A stretch of 64,000 nt of DNA from JAICKM01 sp050998805 (GTDB lineage: Bacteria; Chloroflexota; Chloroflexia; QHBQ01; JAICKM01). The position numbers and the translations under genes are program-made. Below are positions 42,566 to 50,921 of the stretch, in pieces. How positions within the stretch are numbered: the first letter of the stretch is position 1; the number at the start of each line of letters is the position of its first letter. The notes beneath the pieces were generated by a model. The model was not told the DNA's origin. It saw nothing but the letters and a program-made list of their open reading frames with translations, and made no database searches. The stretch is from the NCBI GenBank assembly GCA_050998805.1, contig JBPCPV010000015.1, positions 124,001-188,000 of the forward strand, written 5' to 3'.

Positions 42566-43201
42566 TCAGGCCCATCCACTTGGCTTCCGGGCGATGACCC
42601 ACAGGAAGGTGACCGGCCCGCCATGTTCCTCGGCGGTCTCTTCCTGCGCGCTCACCAACTCGAAACCGGCGTCGGTGACCAGTCGCCGGTTTGTTGCGCT
42701 GTCCCAGCTGCTCCAGTACATCGGTGCGCCCAGCCAGTCGGCCTCATAGCCCGCTTCGGTCGGTCTGGCTCCCATCGTGGCGACCAGCGAACCGCCGGGG
42801 CGCAGCCACTGGGCAATTGCGGCCAAGAGTGCCGGTTGTTCGGAGCGCGGCACATGGATCAGTGAATAAAACGCGGCAACGGCAGCAAAGCCGTCGTCGG
42901 GCAAATCGAGCGCCGTCATATCGGCCTGGATGAAAGTCGCCCCAGGCACCGCAGCGCGCGCCAGCGCAATGTGCCGCCCCGAAATATCAACCCCGGTCAC
43001 GCGGAAGCGCGCCGCCAAAGCCAGTGTGGTCGGCACGCCCGATCCGCAACCGAGGTCCAGCACCGGCTCGCCCGCAGGCACATGATCGAGCAGCCACTTG
43101 GTATAGTTGGAACGTGCTTCATCGTGGGCACGGGTGGCCCAGTCGCGGTATGTCTCCGCGATAGCGTCGTAGCCTTCGGCGACGATCCGTTTCGATTCCA
43201 T
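42566..43201 (-). CDS. Class I SAM-dependent methyltransferase
   Basis: 211 residues from the ATG at 43201, chosen for the aggagag ribosome site. The SAM loop is VLDLGCGSGVPTTLALAARF, motif II is ATFIQADMTALDLPDDGFAA, and post-I acidic residues are in VTGVDISGRHIALARA. It resembles small-molecule methyltransferases of the Methyltransf_11/25 type. The acceptor is unknown. Upstream by about 60 bases lies the PPOX gene on the same strand. Confidence 0.87.
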   Translation of the reverse strand: MESKRIVAEGYDAIAETYRDWATRAHDEARSNYTKWLLDHVPAGEPVLDLGCGSGVPTTLALAARFRVTGVDISGRHIALARAAVPGATFIQADMTALDLPDDGFAAVAAFYSLIHVPRSEQPALLAAIAQWLRPGGSLVATMGARPTEAGYEADWLGAPMYWSSWDSATNRRLVTDAGFELVSAQEETAEEHGGPVTFLWVIARKPSGWA

Positions 43202-43264
43202 CCTTTCTCTCCTGTGCCCACCACGGGCCGACACTGTATGCCTCCCGCAGATGGTGCATCGTGC

Positions 43265-43660
43265 TTACCCTGGTCTGACCACGAAAAAGATACGGTCGCC
43301 CCAATCACCGGAAGCCGCGTTAGCTCGTGTGACTATCTGCCCGTACTCGGGGTATTTGGCGAGCAGCGCGGCGTCGGCTTTCGGGGAATCCTCCACCGCT
43401 AGGATACGTGCCGAACCCGGTGCCTCCGGCCCCAGCACTTGCCCATTCCAGGTTGATGGTGCCACAGTCACGCGCTCCGTCGCCCGCATGCGCTTCGCCT
43501 TGCCGGTGTTCGTCGATGTCGTGCCGTACAGCACGCCACCGTCCTGCGCGAACCAGACCGTAGTCGGCGCAGCCCGGCCGTCGCGGCGGAAGGTAGTCAG
43601 CACCATAAACTGCGCGCCCGCTAACGCCGGGAACGCAGGCCTCTCCATCATCTCTCTCAT
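43265..43660 (-). CDS. PPOX-class F420-dependent or FMN split-barrel oxidoreductase
   Basis: 131 residues, typical of PPOX-class split-barrel proteins. FMVLTTFRRDGRAAPTTVWF, then GVLYGTTSTNTGKAKRMRAT, are the conserved cofactor-binding strands (the TxxxTGKxxRxR pattern). Actinobacterial and chloroflexal members use F420; others FMN. The exact reaction is unknown. A minus-strand TATAAT lies about 175 bases upstream (near 43832-43837). Confidence 0.82.
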   Translation of the reverse strand: MREMMERPAFPALAGAQFMVLTTFRRDGRAAPTTVWFAQDGGVLYGTTSTNTGKAKRMRATERVTVAPSTWNGQVLGPEAPGSARILAVEDSPKADAALLAKYPEYGQIVTRANAASGDWGDRIFFVVRPG

Positions 43661-43854
43661 TACCCTGCTCCTAACTTGTGGGCTGCACTAGTAGGCTGAA
43701 TCCAACGCCCTAGCCTCGCCCCGGTGCTCTGATGCCGAGGATCGGCGGCGTAGATTGGGTGACTTCCTACAGAGCGACATGCGCTACGCGGCGATAGCTC
43801 ATCGCCGCTCTCCTTGTCCGATCTGATCGCCATTATAGCAAGCGCCGGGGAAGT

Positions 43855-43884
43855 TTGACAAGCCGGCACTCGCTGTGCTAAGAT
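43855..43884 (+). promoter_or_regulatory. Promoter of the fabG-fabF-fabF operon
   Basis: TTGACA (43855-43860) and TAAGAT (43879-43884) are separated by 18 bases. The expected start is near 43891, about 40 bases before the GTG of fabG. Confidence 0.65.
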
Positions 43885-43933
43885 CCAGTATCTGGCCTGG
43901 CTTGGGCCAATGACCGCACAGGAGGGCATAGAC

Positions 43934-44683
43934 GTGGCAGATTTAGCGGGACGAGTCGCGCTCGTGACAGGCGCGGGCCGTGGTATCGGCCGTGCAACGG
44001 CTCTGCGGCTGGCTAAGGGCGGGGCGACGGTCGTCGTGAACTACAACGCGAGCGAAGCACCTGCCCAGGAAGTGATCGGCCTGATCGAGTCGGACGGCGG
44101 CAAGGCGGTCGCCGTGCAGGCCGATGTCAGCGACCCGGCGCAGACAGACGCGATGATCGCCCGCGTGACCAAAGAATGTGGCGGGCTGCATATTCTCGTC
44201 AGCAACGCCGGCATCACCCGCGACAACCTGCTGATGCGGATGAGCCAGGGCGAGTGGGACGACGTGATGAACACGAACCTGCGCGCGAGCTACTTCCTCG
44301 TGAAGGCAGCCAGCCGCCAGATGGTCCGCCAGCGGTACGGGCGGATCGTCGTCGTCTCATCGGTCGTCGGGCTGACCGGCAACGCCGGCCAGGCGAACTA
44401 CGCGGCCGCGAAGGCTGGCCTGATCGCCTTCGCCAAGTCGGTCGCGGCCGAGTTCGCGCAGCGCAACATCACGGCGAACGCCGTCGCACCCGGCTTCATA
44501 GAGACCGACATCACATCCGGCCTGCCCGACGACGTGAAGGCGGCTATCATGGCCCGTATCCCAATGGCCCGCTACGGCAAGCCTGAAGAGGTTGCCGACG
44601 CCATAGCCTTCCTGGCAAGCGACGAGGCCGCGTACATCACCGGCCAGGTGCTTAACGTTGACGGCGGTATGGTGATGTTCTAA
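43934..44683 (+). CDS. fabG: 3-oxoacyl-[acyl-carrier-protein] reductase
   Basis: 249 residues from the GTG at 43934, with caggaggg seven bases upstream; an ATG at 43910 is possible but less well placed. The NADPH loop is VALVTGAGRGIGRATALRLA. LVSNAGITRDNLLMRMSQGE holds the NAG motif with Asn, and the catalytic Ser-Tyr-Lys are in VSSVVGLTGNAGQANYAAAK. The C-terminal end VLNVDGGMVMF is typical of FabG. It reduces 3-oxoacyl-ACP in fatty acid elongation and is followed directly by two condensing-enzyme genes. Confidence 0.93.
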   Translation: MADLAGRVALVTGAGRGIGRATALRLAKGGATVVVNYNASEAPAQEVIGLIESDGGKAVAVQADVSDPAQTDAMIARVTKECGGLHILVSNAGITRDNLLMRMSQGEWDDVMNTNLRASYFLVKAASRQMVRQRYGRIVVVSSVVGLTGNAGQANYAAAKAGLIAFAKSVAAEFAQRNITANAVAPGFIETDITSGLPDDVKAAIMARIPMARYGKPEEVADAIAFLASDEAAYITGQVLNVDGGMVMF

Positions 44684-44694
44684 GGGTGTGCGCT

Positions 44695-45930
44695 ATGCGT
44701 AGAGTCGTGATTACAGGCATGGGCGCTGTGACGCCTGTGGGCAATACGATACCGGAGACATGGGAGGCGTTGAAGGCTGGGCGGTCGGGCGTCGCGCGCA
44801 TCACGCTCTTCGACCCCAGCCCTTTCGAGGTCCAGATCGCCGGCGAGGTCAAGGGCTTCGACAACTCCGGCATCCACCCGAAAGAGCTGCGGCATATGGA
44901 CCGCAATACCCAGTTCGCCATCGTCGCCGGGCAAGAGGCCCTGCGCGACGCAGGCTACGAGATCGGCGAGCACAACGCCGAACGGACAGGCGTGATCCTC
45001 GGCACAGCTGCCGGCGGCCTGAACACGATCCTGAGCCAGCAGAAGACCCTTGAAGAGCGTGGCCCCCGCCGAGTTAGCCCGTTCTTCATCCCGAACATGC
45101 TGCCCGATGCCGCGTCGGGGCAGCTGGCGATCGCGGTCGGAGCGCGGGGGCCGAACATGGCGATTGTCTCGGCCTGTGCGACCGGCGGGCACGCGATAGG
45201 CGAGGCGTGGGAGACGATCCGGCGTGGAGACGCCGACGCGGTTCTGGCCGGAGGCACAGAGGCAGTGCTCGTTCCGCTCGTCATCGCCGGTTTCTGCGTG
45301 ATGCGCGCCCTGGCGAACGACCCCGACCCGACTCGGGCATCTAAGCCGTTCGACAAGAACCGCAACGGCTTCGTGATCGCCGAGGGCTGCGGAATGATGC
45401 TACTCGAAGATCTGGAGAGCGCGCTTGCGCGGGGCGCGCCTATCCACGCCGAGGTCGTCGGCTACGGCTCGACCAATGACGCCTTCGACATGGCCGGGCA
45501 GCGCGAGAGCGGCGTGGCAGCGATCCGTATGATGCAGATCGCTCTACGCAAGGCTGGGCTGCGGCCCGAAGAAGTGGACTTCGTGAGCGCACACGGCACC
45601 GGCACGCCGCTCAACGATAAGATAGAGACACTGGCGATCAAACAGGTCTTCGGCGAGCACGCCCACAAGCTGGTCATCTCGTCGTTCAAGTCTATGACGG
45701 GGCACATGATGGGCGCTTCGGGCGCTATCGGGGCCATCGTCTCCGCGCTGGCGATCCGCGACAGCCTGATCCCGCCAACGATCAATTACACCACACCCGA
45801 TCCCGACTGCGACCTTGATTACAACACCGGCGGCCTGCGCGAGCAGCCAGTCGAAACGGCGATCAGCAATGCAATCGGCCTCGGCGGGCACAACTCGTGC
45901 GTAGTCATCCGCAAGTACAGAGAGGGCTAA
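44695..45930 (+). CDS. fabF: Beta-ketoacyl-ACP synthase II, first copy
   Basis: 411 residues from the ATG at 44695, 11 bases after fabG. The thiolase fold has Cys in MAIVSACATGGHAIGEAWET, His in VSAHGTGTPLNDKIE, and Lys-His in SSFKSMTGHMMGASGAI; all three catalytic groups are intact. The N-terminus RRVVITGMGAVTPVGNTIPE is typical. It elongates acyl-ACP by Claisen condensation. The second paralog follows within three bases. Confidence 0.92.
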   Translation: MRRVVITGMGAVTPVGNTIPETWEALKAGRSGVARITLFDPSPFEVQIAGEVKGFDNSGIHPKELRHMDRNTQFAIVAGQEALRDAGYEIGEHNAERTGVILGTAAGGLNTILSQQKTLEERGPRRVSPFFIPNMLPDAASGQLAIAVGARGPNMAIVSACATGGHAIGEAWETIRRGDADAVLAGGTEAVLVPLVIAGFCVMRALANDPDPTRASKPFDKNRNGFVIAEGCGMMLLEDLESALARGAPIHAEVVGYGSTNDAFDMAGQRESGVAAIRMMQIALRKAGLRPEEVDFVSAHGTGTPLNDKIETLAIKQVFGEHAHKLVISSFKSMTGHMMGASGAIGAIVSALAIRDSLIPPTINYTTPDPDCDLDYNTGGLREQPVETAISNAIGLGGHNSCVVIRKYREG

Positions 45931-45932
45931 TC

Positions 45933-47186
45933 ATGTACAGCGATTCGCGCCGCGTGGTCGTCACCGGCTTGGGAGCGATCACGCCTATCGGCCAAAGCGT
46001 CGAGGAGTATTGGCGCAATCTCTGCGCCGGGGTGTCGGGCGCGGGGCCGATCACTCGGTTCGATGTGAGCGACTACCCTGTGAAGGTGGCCTGCGAGGTC
46101 AAAGATTTCGACCCGGCTAAGTATATGGAGAGCCGCGAGGTTCGCCGCACCAGCCGCTTCACCCACTTCGCCGTCGCCGCCGCCTCCCAGGCCCTCGCCG
46201 ACTCGGGGCTGACGATCACCGACGCGAACGCCGAGATGGTCGGGGTCACATTCAACACCGGCGGCGGCGGCCTGGTGGACATCGCCGACGAGGTCATGGT
46301 CATGCAGGCGAAGGGTATGGGCCGCGTCAGCCCCTTCTTCATCCCCTCAATGATCCCCAACATGGCATCGGGCCGCGTCTCCCTCGAGTTCGGCGCGAAA
46401 GGCCCTGTGATCACATCGGTCGCAGCCTGTGCCAGCAGCATCTACTCGTTCATAGACGGCTTCCACCTGATCGGGCGGGGAGAGGCGGACGTGATCATCG
46501 CAGGCGGCACAGAAGCCGCTCTGACGCCTATAGCGGTAGCCGGTATGGGCAACATGCAGGCCCTCTCGCGCAACAACACACGTCGCCCCGAGGAGGTCAG
46601 CCGACCATTCGATGCCGGGCGCGACGGCTTCGTCTTCGGCGAGGGCGGCGGCGCGGTCATCCTCGAGGCCCTAGAGCACGCCCGTGCGCGCGGTGCCCAT
46701 ATCTACGCCGAGGTGCTCGGCGGCGCGCAGACCGGTGATGCATACCACATCACAGCCCCCGCGCCCGGAGGTGCTGGCGCAGCTCTTGCGATGCGCCGTG
46801 CCCTAAAATACGCCGGACTCGAACCCACCGACGTGCAATACATCGTGGCCCACGGCACCAGCACGCCCCTGAACGACGCCTCGGAGACTGCGGCGATCCA
46901 CACCGCCTTCGGCGATCATGCCCGCAACCTGGCGATCAGCTCGAACAAGTCCATGATCGGCCACCTGCTTGGCGCTGCCGGTGTCATGTCGGGCATCGCC
47001 GCGATCCTCTCCATCCGCGATCAGGTCGCCCCTCCCACCATCAACTACGACACGCCCGACCCCGAATGTGACCTCGACTACGTGCCGAACGTCGCCAGCC
47101 GGATGCCGATAAACACCGTGCTGATCAACGGCTTCGGCTTCGGCGGGCAGAACGGGGTGGCGGTTTTTCGGCGGTTCGGAGAATAG
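45933..47186 (+). CDS. fabF: Beta-ketoacyl-ACP synthase II, second copy
   Basis: 417 residues. Cys in ITSVAACASSIYSFIDGFHL, His in IVAHGTSTPLNDASE and Lys-His in SSNKSMIGHLLGAAGVMSG are all present. It is clearly diverged from the upstream copy (ACASS versus ACATG around the nucleophile), so this is an old duplication rather than a recent one, and the two may prefer different chain lengths. It is preceded by agagggctaatc, a moderate ribosome site, and is coupled to the first copy. Confidence 0.92.
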   Translation: MYSDSRRVVVTGLGAITPIGQSVEEYWRNLCAGVSGAGPITRFDVSDYPVKVACEVKDFDPAKYMESREVRRTSRFTHFAVAAASQALADSGLTITDANAEMVGVTFNTGGGGLVDIADEVMVMQAKGMGRVSPFFIPSMIPNMASGRVSLEFGAKGPVITSVAACASSIYSFIDGFHLIGRGEADVIIAGGTEAALTPIAVAGMGNMQALSRNNTRRPEEVSRPFDAGRDGFVFGEGGGAVILEALEHARARGAHIYAEVLGGAQTGDAYHITAPAPGGAGAALAMRRALKYAGLEPTDVQYIVAHGTSTPLNDASETAAIHTAFGDHARNLAISSNKSMIGHLLGAAGVMSGIAAILSIRDQVAPPTINYDTPDPECDLDYVPNVASRMPINTVLINGFGFGGQNGVAVFRRFGE

Positions 47187-47209
47187 GCATGAAGCTGCTC
47201 GACTAGCCT

Positions 47210-47241
47210 GGCGCTATAAGGCCAATGTATACCTTAGCGCC
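47210..47241. terminator. Hairpin between fabF and mazF-like gene
   Basis: GGCGCTATAAGG and CCTTAGCGCC pair with a two-base bulge around a ten-base loop. It lies between the convergent ends and overlaps the last codons of the toxin gene. There is no T run, so its terminator role is a guess. Confidence 0.35.
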
Positions 47242-47570
47242 GTATCAATTCCGTCCATTGGTAGACGCCCGATCACGCGCTCGACTGCAACCTCGGCAAC
47301 AGTCGCCAGATTGTCGGACATCACCAAAGAGTCCATGAGTAGTCCGGATCGCTGGCCCGTCGGCGTGGAGCGGATAACGGCTACCCGGCTCGGATGCGGG
47401 ATACGAGACATCTTGCTGGTGATCATCGCGTCGATCAGTTGTGGAACCCCTGTCTGGAGATTATCGGCTTGGACAACCAATGCCGGTCGTGTCTTTGCTG
47501 TGCGTAGGTTCGAGTGCGGGAACAGCGCTAGCACGATATCGCCGCGCTTAAGTAGTAGCTTTGGCGGCAT
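47214..47570 (-). CDS. PemK/MazF-family toxin-like protein
   Basis: 118 residues from the ATG at 47570 (an in-frame ATG at 47582 adds four). LLKRGDIVLALFPHSNLRTA, then KTRPALVVQADNLQTG, is the MazF-type SH3-like barrel start, with the conserved KxRPALVV. The family are mRNA interferases that cut single-stranded RNA. The start lies inside the end of the upstream antitoxin-like gene, the usual arrangement for a toxin-antitoxin pair. Confidence 0.85.
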   Translation of the reverse strand: MPPKLLLKRGDIVLALFPHSNLRTAKTRPALVVQADNLQTGVPQLIDAMITSKMSRIPHPSRVAVIRSTPTGQRSGLLMDSLVMSDNLATVAEVAVERVIGRLPMDGIDTALRYTLAL

Positions 47571-47805
47571 CGTAGTCGTCATAAATATCCATCTCGGGGC
47601 TGTCCCAATCCTCGGAGAACGATTGCAAGCGAGCACGTAACTCGGCTGCCTGGGCTTCGTCTATGTTACGCGCCCTAAGATCGATCCTTCCTGGGCTTGC
47701 GTTCAGGAAGGTCACGATGACACGGGTCTCGTCACGCACATCGCCGGGAGCTTCGGCCAATTCTATTTTGCCGTTCCGATACACACCCTCAACGCTTCTG
47801 ATCAT
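47548..47805 (-). CDS. AF2212-like antitoxin of the MazF-type pair
   Basis: 85 residues. The N-terminus SVEGVYRNGKIELAEAPGDV, then RDETRVIVTFL, matches the AF2212/DUF104-type antitoxin fold (VEGxYxxGxIxLxExP). The C-terminal half is charged and acidic (SEDWDSPEMDIYDDYDAAK), typical of the toxin-wrapping tail. Stop overlaps the toxin start by 23 bases or more. A ataggagc ribosome site precedes the ATG, 12 bases after the upstream membrane-protein gene. Confidence 0.78.
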   Translation of the reverse strand: MIRSVEGVYRNGKIELAEAPGDVRDETRVIVTFLNASPGRIDLRARNIDEAQAAELRARLQSFSEDWDSPEMDIYDDYDAAKATT

Positions 47806-47816
47806 TACAGTTGCTC

Positions 47817-48824
47817 CTATCTCCTGCCCGCCCCATCTCGGTCCTTCGCCATGCTGAACGCATTCACGAAGCTGTCCACCGCCGCCAACTTCGAGCTGCT
47901 CCAGCCCGATATGCTCACCACGATCAGCGGCCGTCCGCCGACCGACAGGAACAGGCTGCGCTTCACCCAGAAGAAGTAGCTCGCCAGCGCCAGCAGGCCG
48001 AGGAGGGCTAACGGCGCGGCCACCAGCAGCGGCGGCGCGTGGTAGAGGTCGCCGAGGCCGAGTTCGGCGGACGGCTGGGTGATGCCCGTGTATGCGGCCA
48101 GCGCCGCCAGCCCAATGCCGAGCAGCCCGAGGATCAGCATCAGTCCGCCGGAGCGTTCAGTCACGGTGCCCACTGCGTCCACGTCCTTTAGGAACGCCGC
48201 ACGCAATATCGCCGGCGCGTACAGAATCGTCCGCCTGTTGGTCAGGTAGAGCGCGCCCAACTGCATGATCACTTCCTCTCCGGCGAGAAGCACGAGCGCG
48301 CCCGACGGCGGGTTTTGGACTCTGGACTGCGGGGCCTGGATTGGCGGTTGCGGGCTTGGCGTCGGCGTAAGAACCTCGACGGGCATGACCTGCGCGACGG
48401 GCATGGCCGGGGTGATGACATAGGAGTGTGCCGGCTCGGCGGACGCAGGGAACATCTGCGCCGTTGTCGGGAAGACCTGCGGGCTGGCCGCCATCGGCGC
48501 AGGCGCGGCCGGCGCAGGTGCTGTGGCAAACTCCCCTCCCCACACAGGGGATGGGTCGGCGGAGAGGTAGGTTGGCCTTTGCTCTGTTGGTGGCACAGTC
48601 TCCCCTTCCTCTACGTGGGAAGGGTCGGCAGCGAGATCGGGGGAGGGGTCGGCGGGCTGTGTGTTGAGCGAACCCGCAGGGCGCACCGGGATCGGCGGCT
48701 GCTCGGCGTGGGTGTTGCCGTTGTCGGACTGATATGTGGGAGTGCCGGGGAGCACAATCGCGCGTGCCGGTAGCCCAGGTGTGGTAGCCTGGTTTTCCGC
48801 TTCCTCATTCGGGTTCGAGACCAT
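47817..48824 (-). CDS. Membrane protein with disordered N-terminus and PH-like region
   Basis: 335 residues. Residues 1-185 are Pro/Ala/Thr-rich and probably disordered. From about 192 the sequence reads LVLLAGEEVIMQLGALYLTN, then RRTILYAPAILRAAF, which resembles bacterial PH-type domains that precede membrane anchors. Two hydrophobic segments follow (about 243-262 and 274-296). The tail LSVGGRPLIVVSISGWSSSK returns to a strand-like pattern. No family is firmly recognised. It lies upstream of the toxin-antitoxin pair. A gaggaagg ribosome site is present. Confidence 0.65.
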   Translation of the reverse strand: MVSNPNEEAENQATTPGLPARAIVLPGTPTYQSDNGNTHAEQPPIPVRPAGSLNTQPADPSPDLAADPSHVEEGETVPPTEQRPTYLSADPSPVWGGEFATAPAPAAPAPMAASPQVFPTTAQMFPASAEPAHSYVITPAMPVAQVMPVEVLTPTPSPQPPIQAPQSRVQNPPSGALVLLAGEEVIMQLGALYLTNRRTILYAPAILRAAFLKDVDAVGTVTERSGGLMLILGLLGIGLAALAAYTGITQPSAELGLGDLYHAPPLLVAAPLALLGLLALASYFFWVKRSLFLSVGGRPLIVVSISGWSSSKLAAVDSFVNAFSMAKDRDGAGRR

Positions 48825-48921
48825 CGGTTGTGACCTTCCTCAGAGAATATTCGTAGTGAGAATGTTGTATACTAGGCATTATACCCGCCGGTTTGGAACG
48901 CTGTCAACCGGCGTCAATTCA

Positions 48922-48950
48922 CTGTCATTCTGAGCGCAGCGAAGAATCCC
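48922..48950 (+). repeat. Dispersed TCATTCTGAGCGCAGCGAAG repeat, copy 4
   Basis: Full copy lying only 14 bases before the TTG start of the next gene, so the leader of that mRNA includes it. Its own tail (CCCTGGAGG) supplies the ribosome site. Confidence 0.6.
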
Positions 48951-48963
48951 TGGAGGTTAGAAC

Positions 48964-50058
48964 TTGGGCGCTGTAGAGGAGCTTGCCGGGGTGATACGCG
49001 AGAGGATCCGGGCTGCCGGCGAGCGGATCACTTTCGCCGAATACATGGACCTGGCACTCTACCACCCGACCTACGGCTACTATAGCGCCGGTAGGGTCGC
49101 GCTCGGCCGCGGCGGCGACTTCACGACCTCGCCTGAGGTGGACCCGGCCTTTGGCGCGCTGCTCGCCGAGTTCGCGCGCCGGTGCGATGAGAAGTTGGGC
49201 CATCCCGCGCGCTTTCTGCTGGCCGAGCATGGCGGCGGCTCCGGGCGGCTGATGCGTGACATGCTCGACGCGCTCCGCGAGACCCAGCCTGCCCTCTACT
49301 CCCGCGCCGACGCCGTGTTGGTGGAGCGAAGCGAGGCACTGCGCTCCCGCCAGCAGGCGTTGCTCGCGGAGGCGGGCCACGACCGAGCACGCTGGGCCGA
49401 CGCGGCTGTAGGCACCGGCCTAGTCCTCAGCAACGAGTTGCTTGATGCCTTCGCTGTCCACCGGCTGCTCGCCGAAGAGGACGGTCTGCGGGAGATATAC
49501 GTTGAGGTGGACGCCGACGGACGCTTCGTGGAGACCATCGGCCCGCCCTCCGACCCGGCTCTCGCGGCCTATTTCGAGGACGCGACGGTGACGCCTCCCG
49601 ACCGGCCATGCGAGGTGAACCTGGCGGCCCCTGCCTGGCTGCGCTCGGTTGCCTCCGACCTGGAGCGGGGCTTCGTGCTGACGATAGACTACGGCGATAG
49701 CGCGGCCCGCCTCTACAGCGATCTGCGGCCCGAAGGCACCCTCTTGTGTTATAGTAATGGGCGGGTGACGGACGACCCCTACGGCGCGCCCGGTACACAG
49801 GATATGACCGCGCATGTGGACTTCACGACGCTCGAGCGTGTAGGCCGCGCCGCAGGGCTGCAAACAGTCGTAGCCACACGCCAGATGGAGTTTTTGGTGG
49901 ACCTCGGCATCGGCGAACGGATCGCCGCCCTTAGCGCCACGCCGCCCGAGTCGCGCGAGGCAGCCCGCGAGATGCTCGCCCAGCGCGCCCACCTCTTCCG
50001 CCTGATCGACCCCGACGGCCTGGGCCGCTTCCATGTGCTTGTGATGCTGAAATGCTGA
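48964..50058 (+). CDS. SAM-dependent methyltransferase, MidA/NDUFAF7 family (DUF185)
   Basis: 364 residues from the TTG at 48964, just after tggaggtt. ITFAEYMDLALYHPTYGYYS is the hallmark N-terminal segment of this family. The SAM site is FLLAEHGGGSGRLMRDMLDA, where the usual ExGxGxG has EHGGGSG. LVLSNELLDAFAVHRLLAEE is the conserved NELLDA(L/F)P-like motif. The mitochondrial member methylates an arginine in complex I; the bacterial target is unknown. The 3' end overlaps the next gene by seven bases. Confidence 0.87.
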   Translation: MGAVEELAGVIRERIRAAGERITFAEYMDLALYHPTYGYYSAGRVALGRGGDFTTSPEVDPAFGALLAEFARRCDEKLGHPARFLLAEHGGGSGRLMRDMLDALRETQPALYSRADAVLVERSEALRSRQQALLAEAGHDRARWADAAVGTGLVLSNELLDAFAVHRLLAEEDGLREIYVEVDADGRFVETIGPPSDPALAAYFEDATVTPPDRPCEVNLAAPAWLRSVASDLERGFVLTIDYGDSAARLYSDLRPEGTLLCYSNGRVTDDPYGAPGTQDMTAHVDFTTLERVGRAAGLQTVVATRQMEFLVDLGIGERIAALSATPPESREAAREMLAQRAHLFRLIDPDGLGRFHVLVMLKC

Positions 50059-50906
50059 CTGCCACGACAAAACGAGGAAACTGGTGCGGTGCCTGCGGCG
50101 AGCGGCTGGCGGGGCGCGAGATGGTGCGCCTGCGGCTTGGCGGAGATGAGCCGGAGGCTCGCTACTACTGTGCGAGCTGCGCCGACGGCCTGCTGAGGTG
50201 CGCGGGCTGCGGCTGCCGGCTCGCGGAGCTTCCCGGCAGCCTCTTCGCGCCCGCCGGCCAGACGCGGCGGCTCTACTGCGTGGCCTGCTGGGACCGGCCG
50301 CACTGCAACGCCTGCGGCCATCCGGTCGGCGAGGTCTCATACCGCCGCGCCGATGGTCGCGTCTTCTGCGAGTCGTGCCACGCCACCGCCGTCTACGACC
50401 CGACCGAGGCGGTGCGGCTCTATGAGCGCGTGAAGGCGACGGCAGCCGGGGCGCTGGGGCTGACGCTGAACGTCGGCGCGGTGCTGCACATGGTGAACCG
50501 TGAGCAGATCACCGCGCTGCGGAACAGCACACCAGGCGCGGGGCCGATGCCGGACGGCGGGGAGGAAGGCGCGGACCTGGTCGGCCTGTTCGTCCACGGC
50601 TCGCGCTTGCGCTCGATCTATGTCGAGTACGGCCTGCCGCGCATCTTCTTCTGTGAGGTCTTAGCGCACGAATACGCCCACGCCTGGCAGGCCGAGAACG
50701 CCCCTCTGCTCTCCGACCCTGAGCTGCGGGAGGGCTTCGCAGAGTGGGTCGCGTACAAAGTGGTTGAGAGTTGGGGCTGCCGCCTGCGCCTGGAGCGCTT
50801 CCGTGGGCGGCAGGATGTTTACGGCGCCGGCCTGCGCCGCCTCCTCACTTGGGAGGCGGCGGAGGGCGTGGACGGCCTACTGGATCGCATTCGGCGAGAA
50901 CGTTAA
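50052..50906 (+). CDS. DA1-like metallopeptidase with LIM-type zinc fingers
   Basis: 284 residues. Residues about 12-112 contain eleven or more Cys/His pairs (C12-C15, C40-C43, C50-C53, C76-C79, C85-C88, C106-C109), resembling tandem LIM-type fingers. The C-terminal half resembles the plant DA1 peptidase: SRLRSIYVEYGLPRIFFCEV, then LAHEYAH with the HExxH zinc site at H206-H210 and downstream acidic EGFAEW (E227, E231). Plant DA1 is ubiquitin-activated; the bacterial substrate is unknown. It overlaps the MidA-like gene and is 15 bases from the VWA gene. Confidence 0.8.
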   Translation: MLTATTKRGNWCGACGERLAGREMVRLRLGGDEPEARYYCASCADGLLRCAGCGCRLAELPGSLFAPAGQTRRLYCVACWDRPHCNACGHPVGEVSYRRADGRVFCESCHATAVYDPTEAVRLYERVKATAAGALGLTLNVGAVLHMVNREQITALRNSTPGAGPMPDGGEEGADLVGLFVHGSRLRSIYVEYGLPRIFFCEVLAHEYAHAWQAENAPLLSDPELREGFAEWVAYKVVESWGCRLRLERFRGRQDVYGAGLRRLLTWEAAEGVDGLLDRIRRER

Positions 50907-50921
50907 ATCGAGGGGGTAAAT

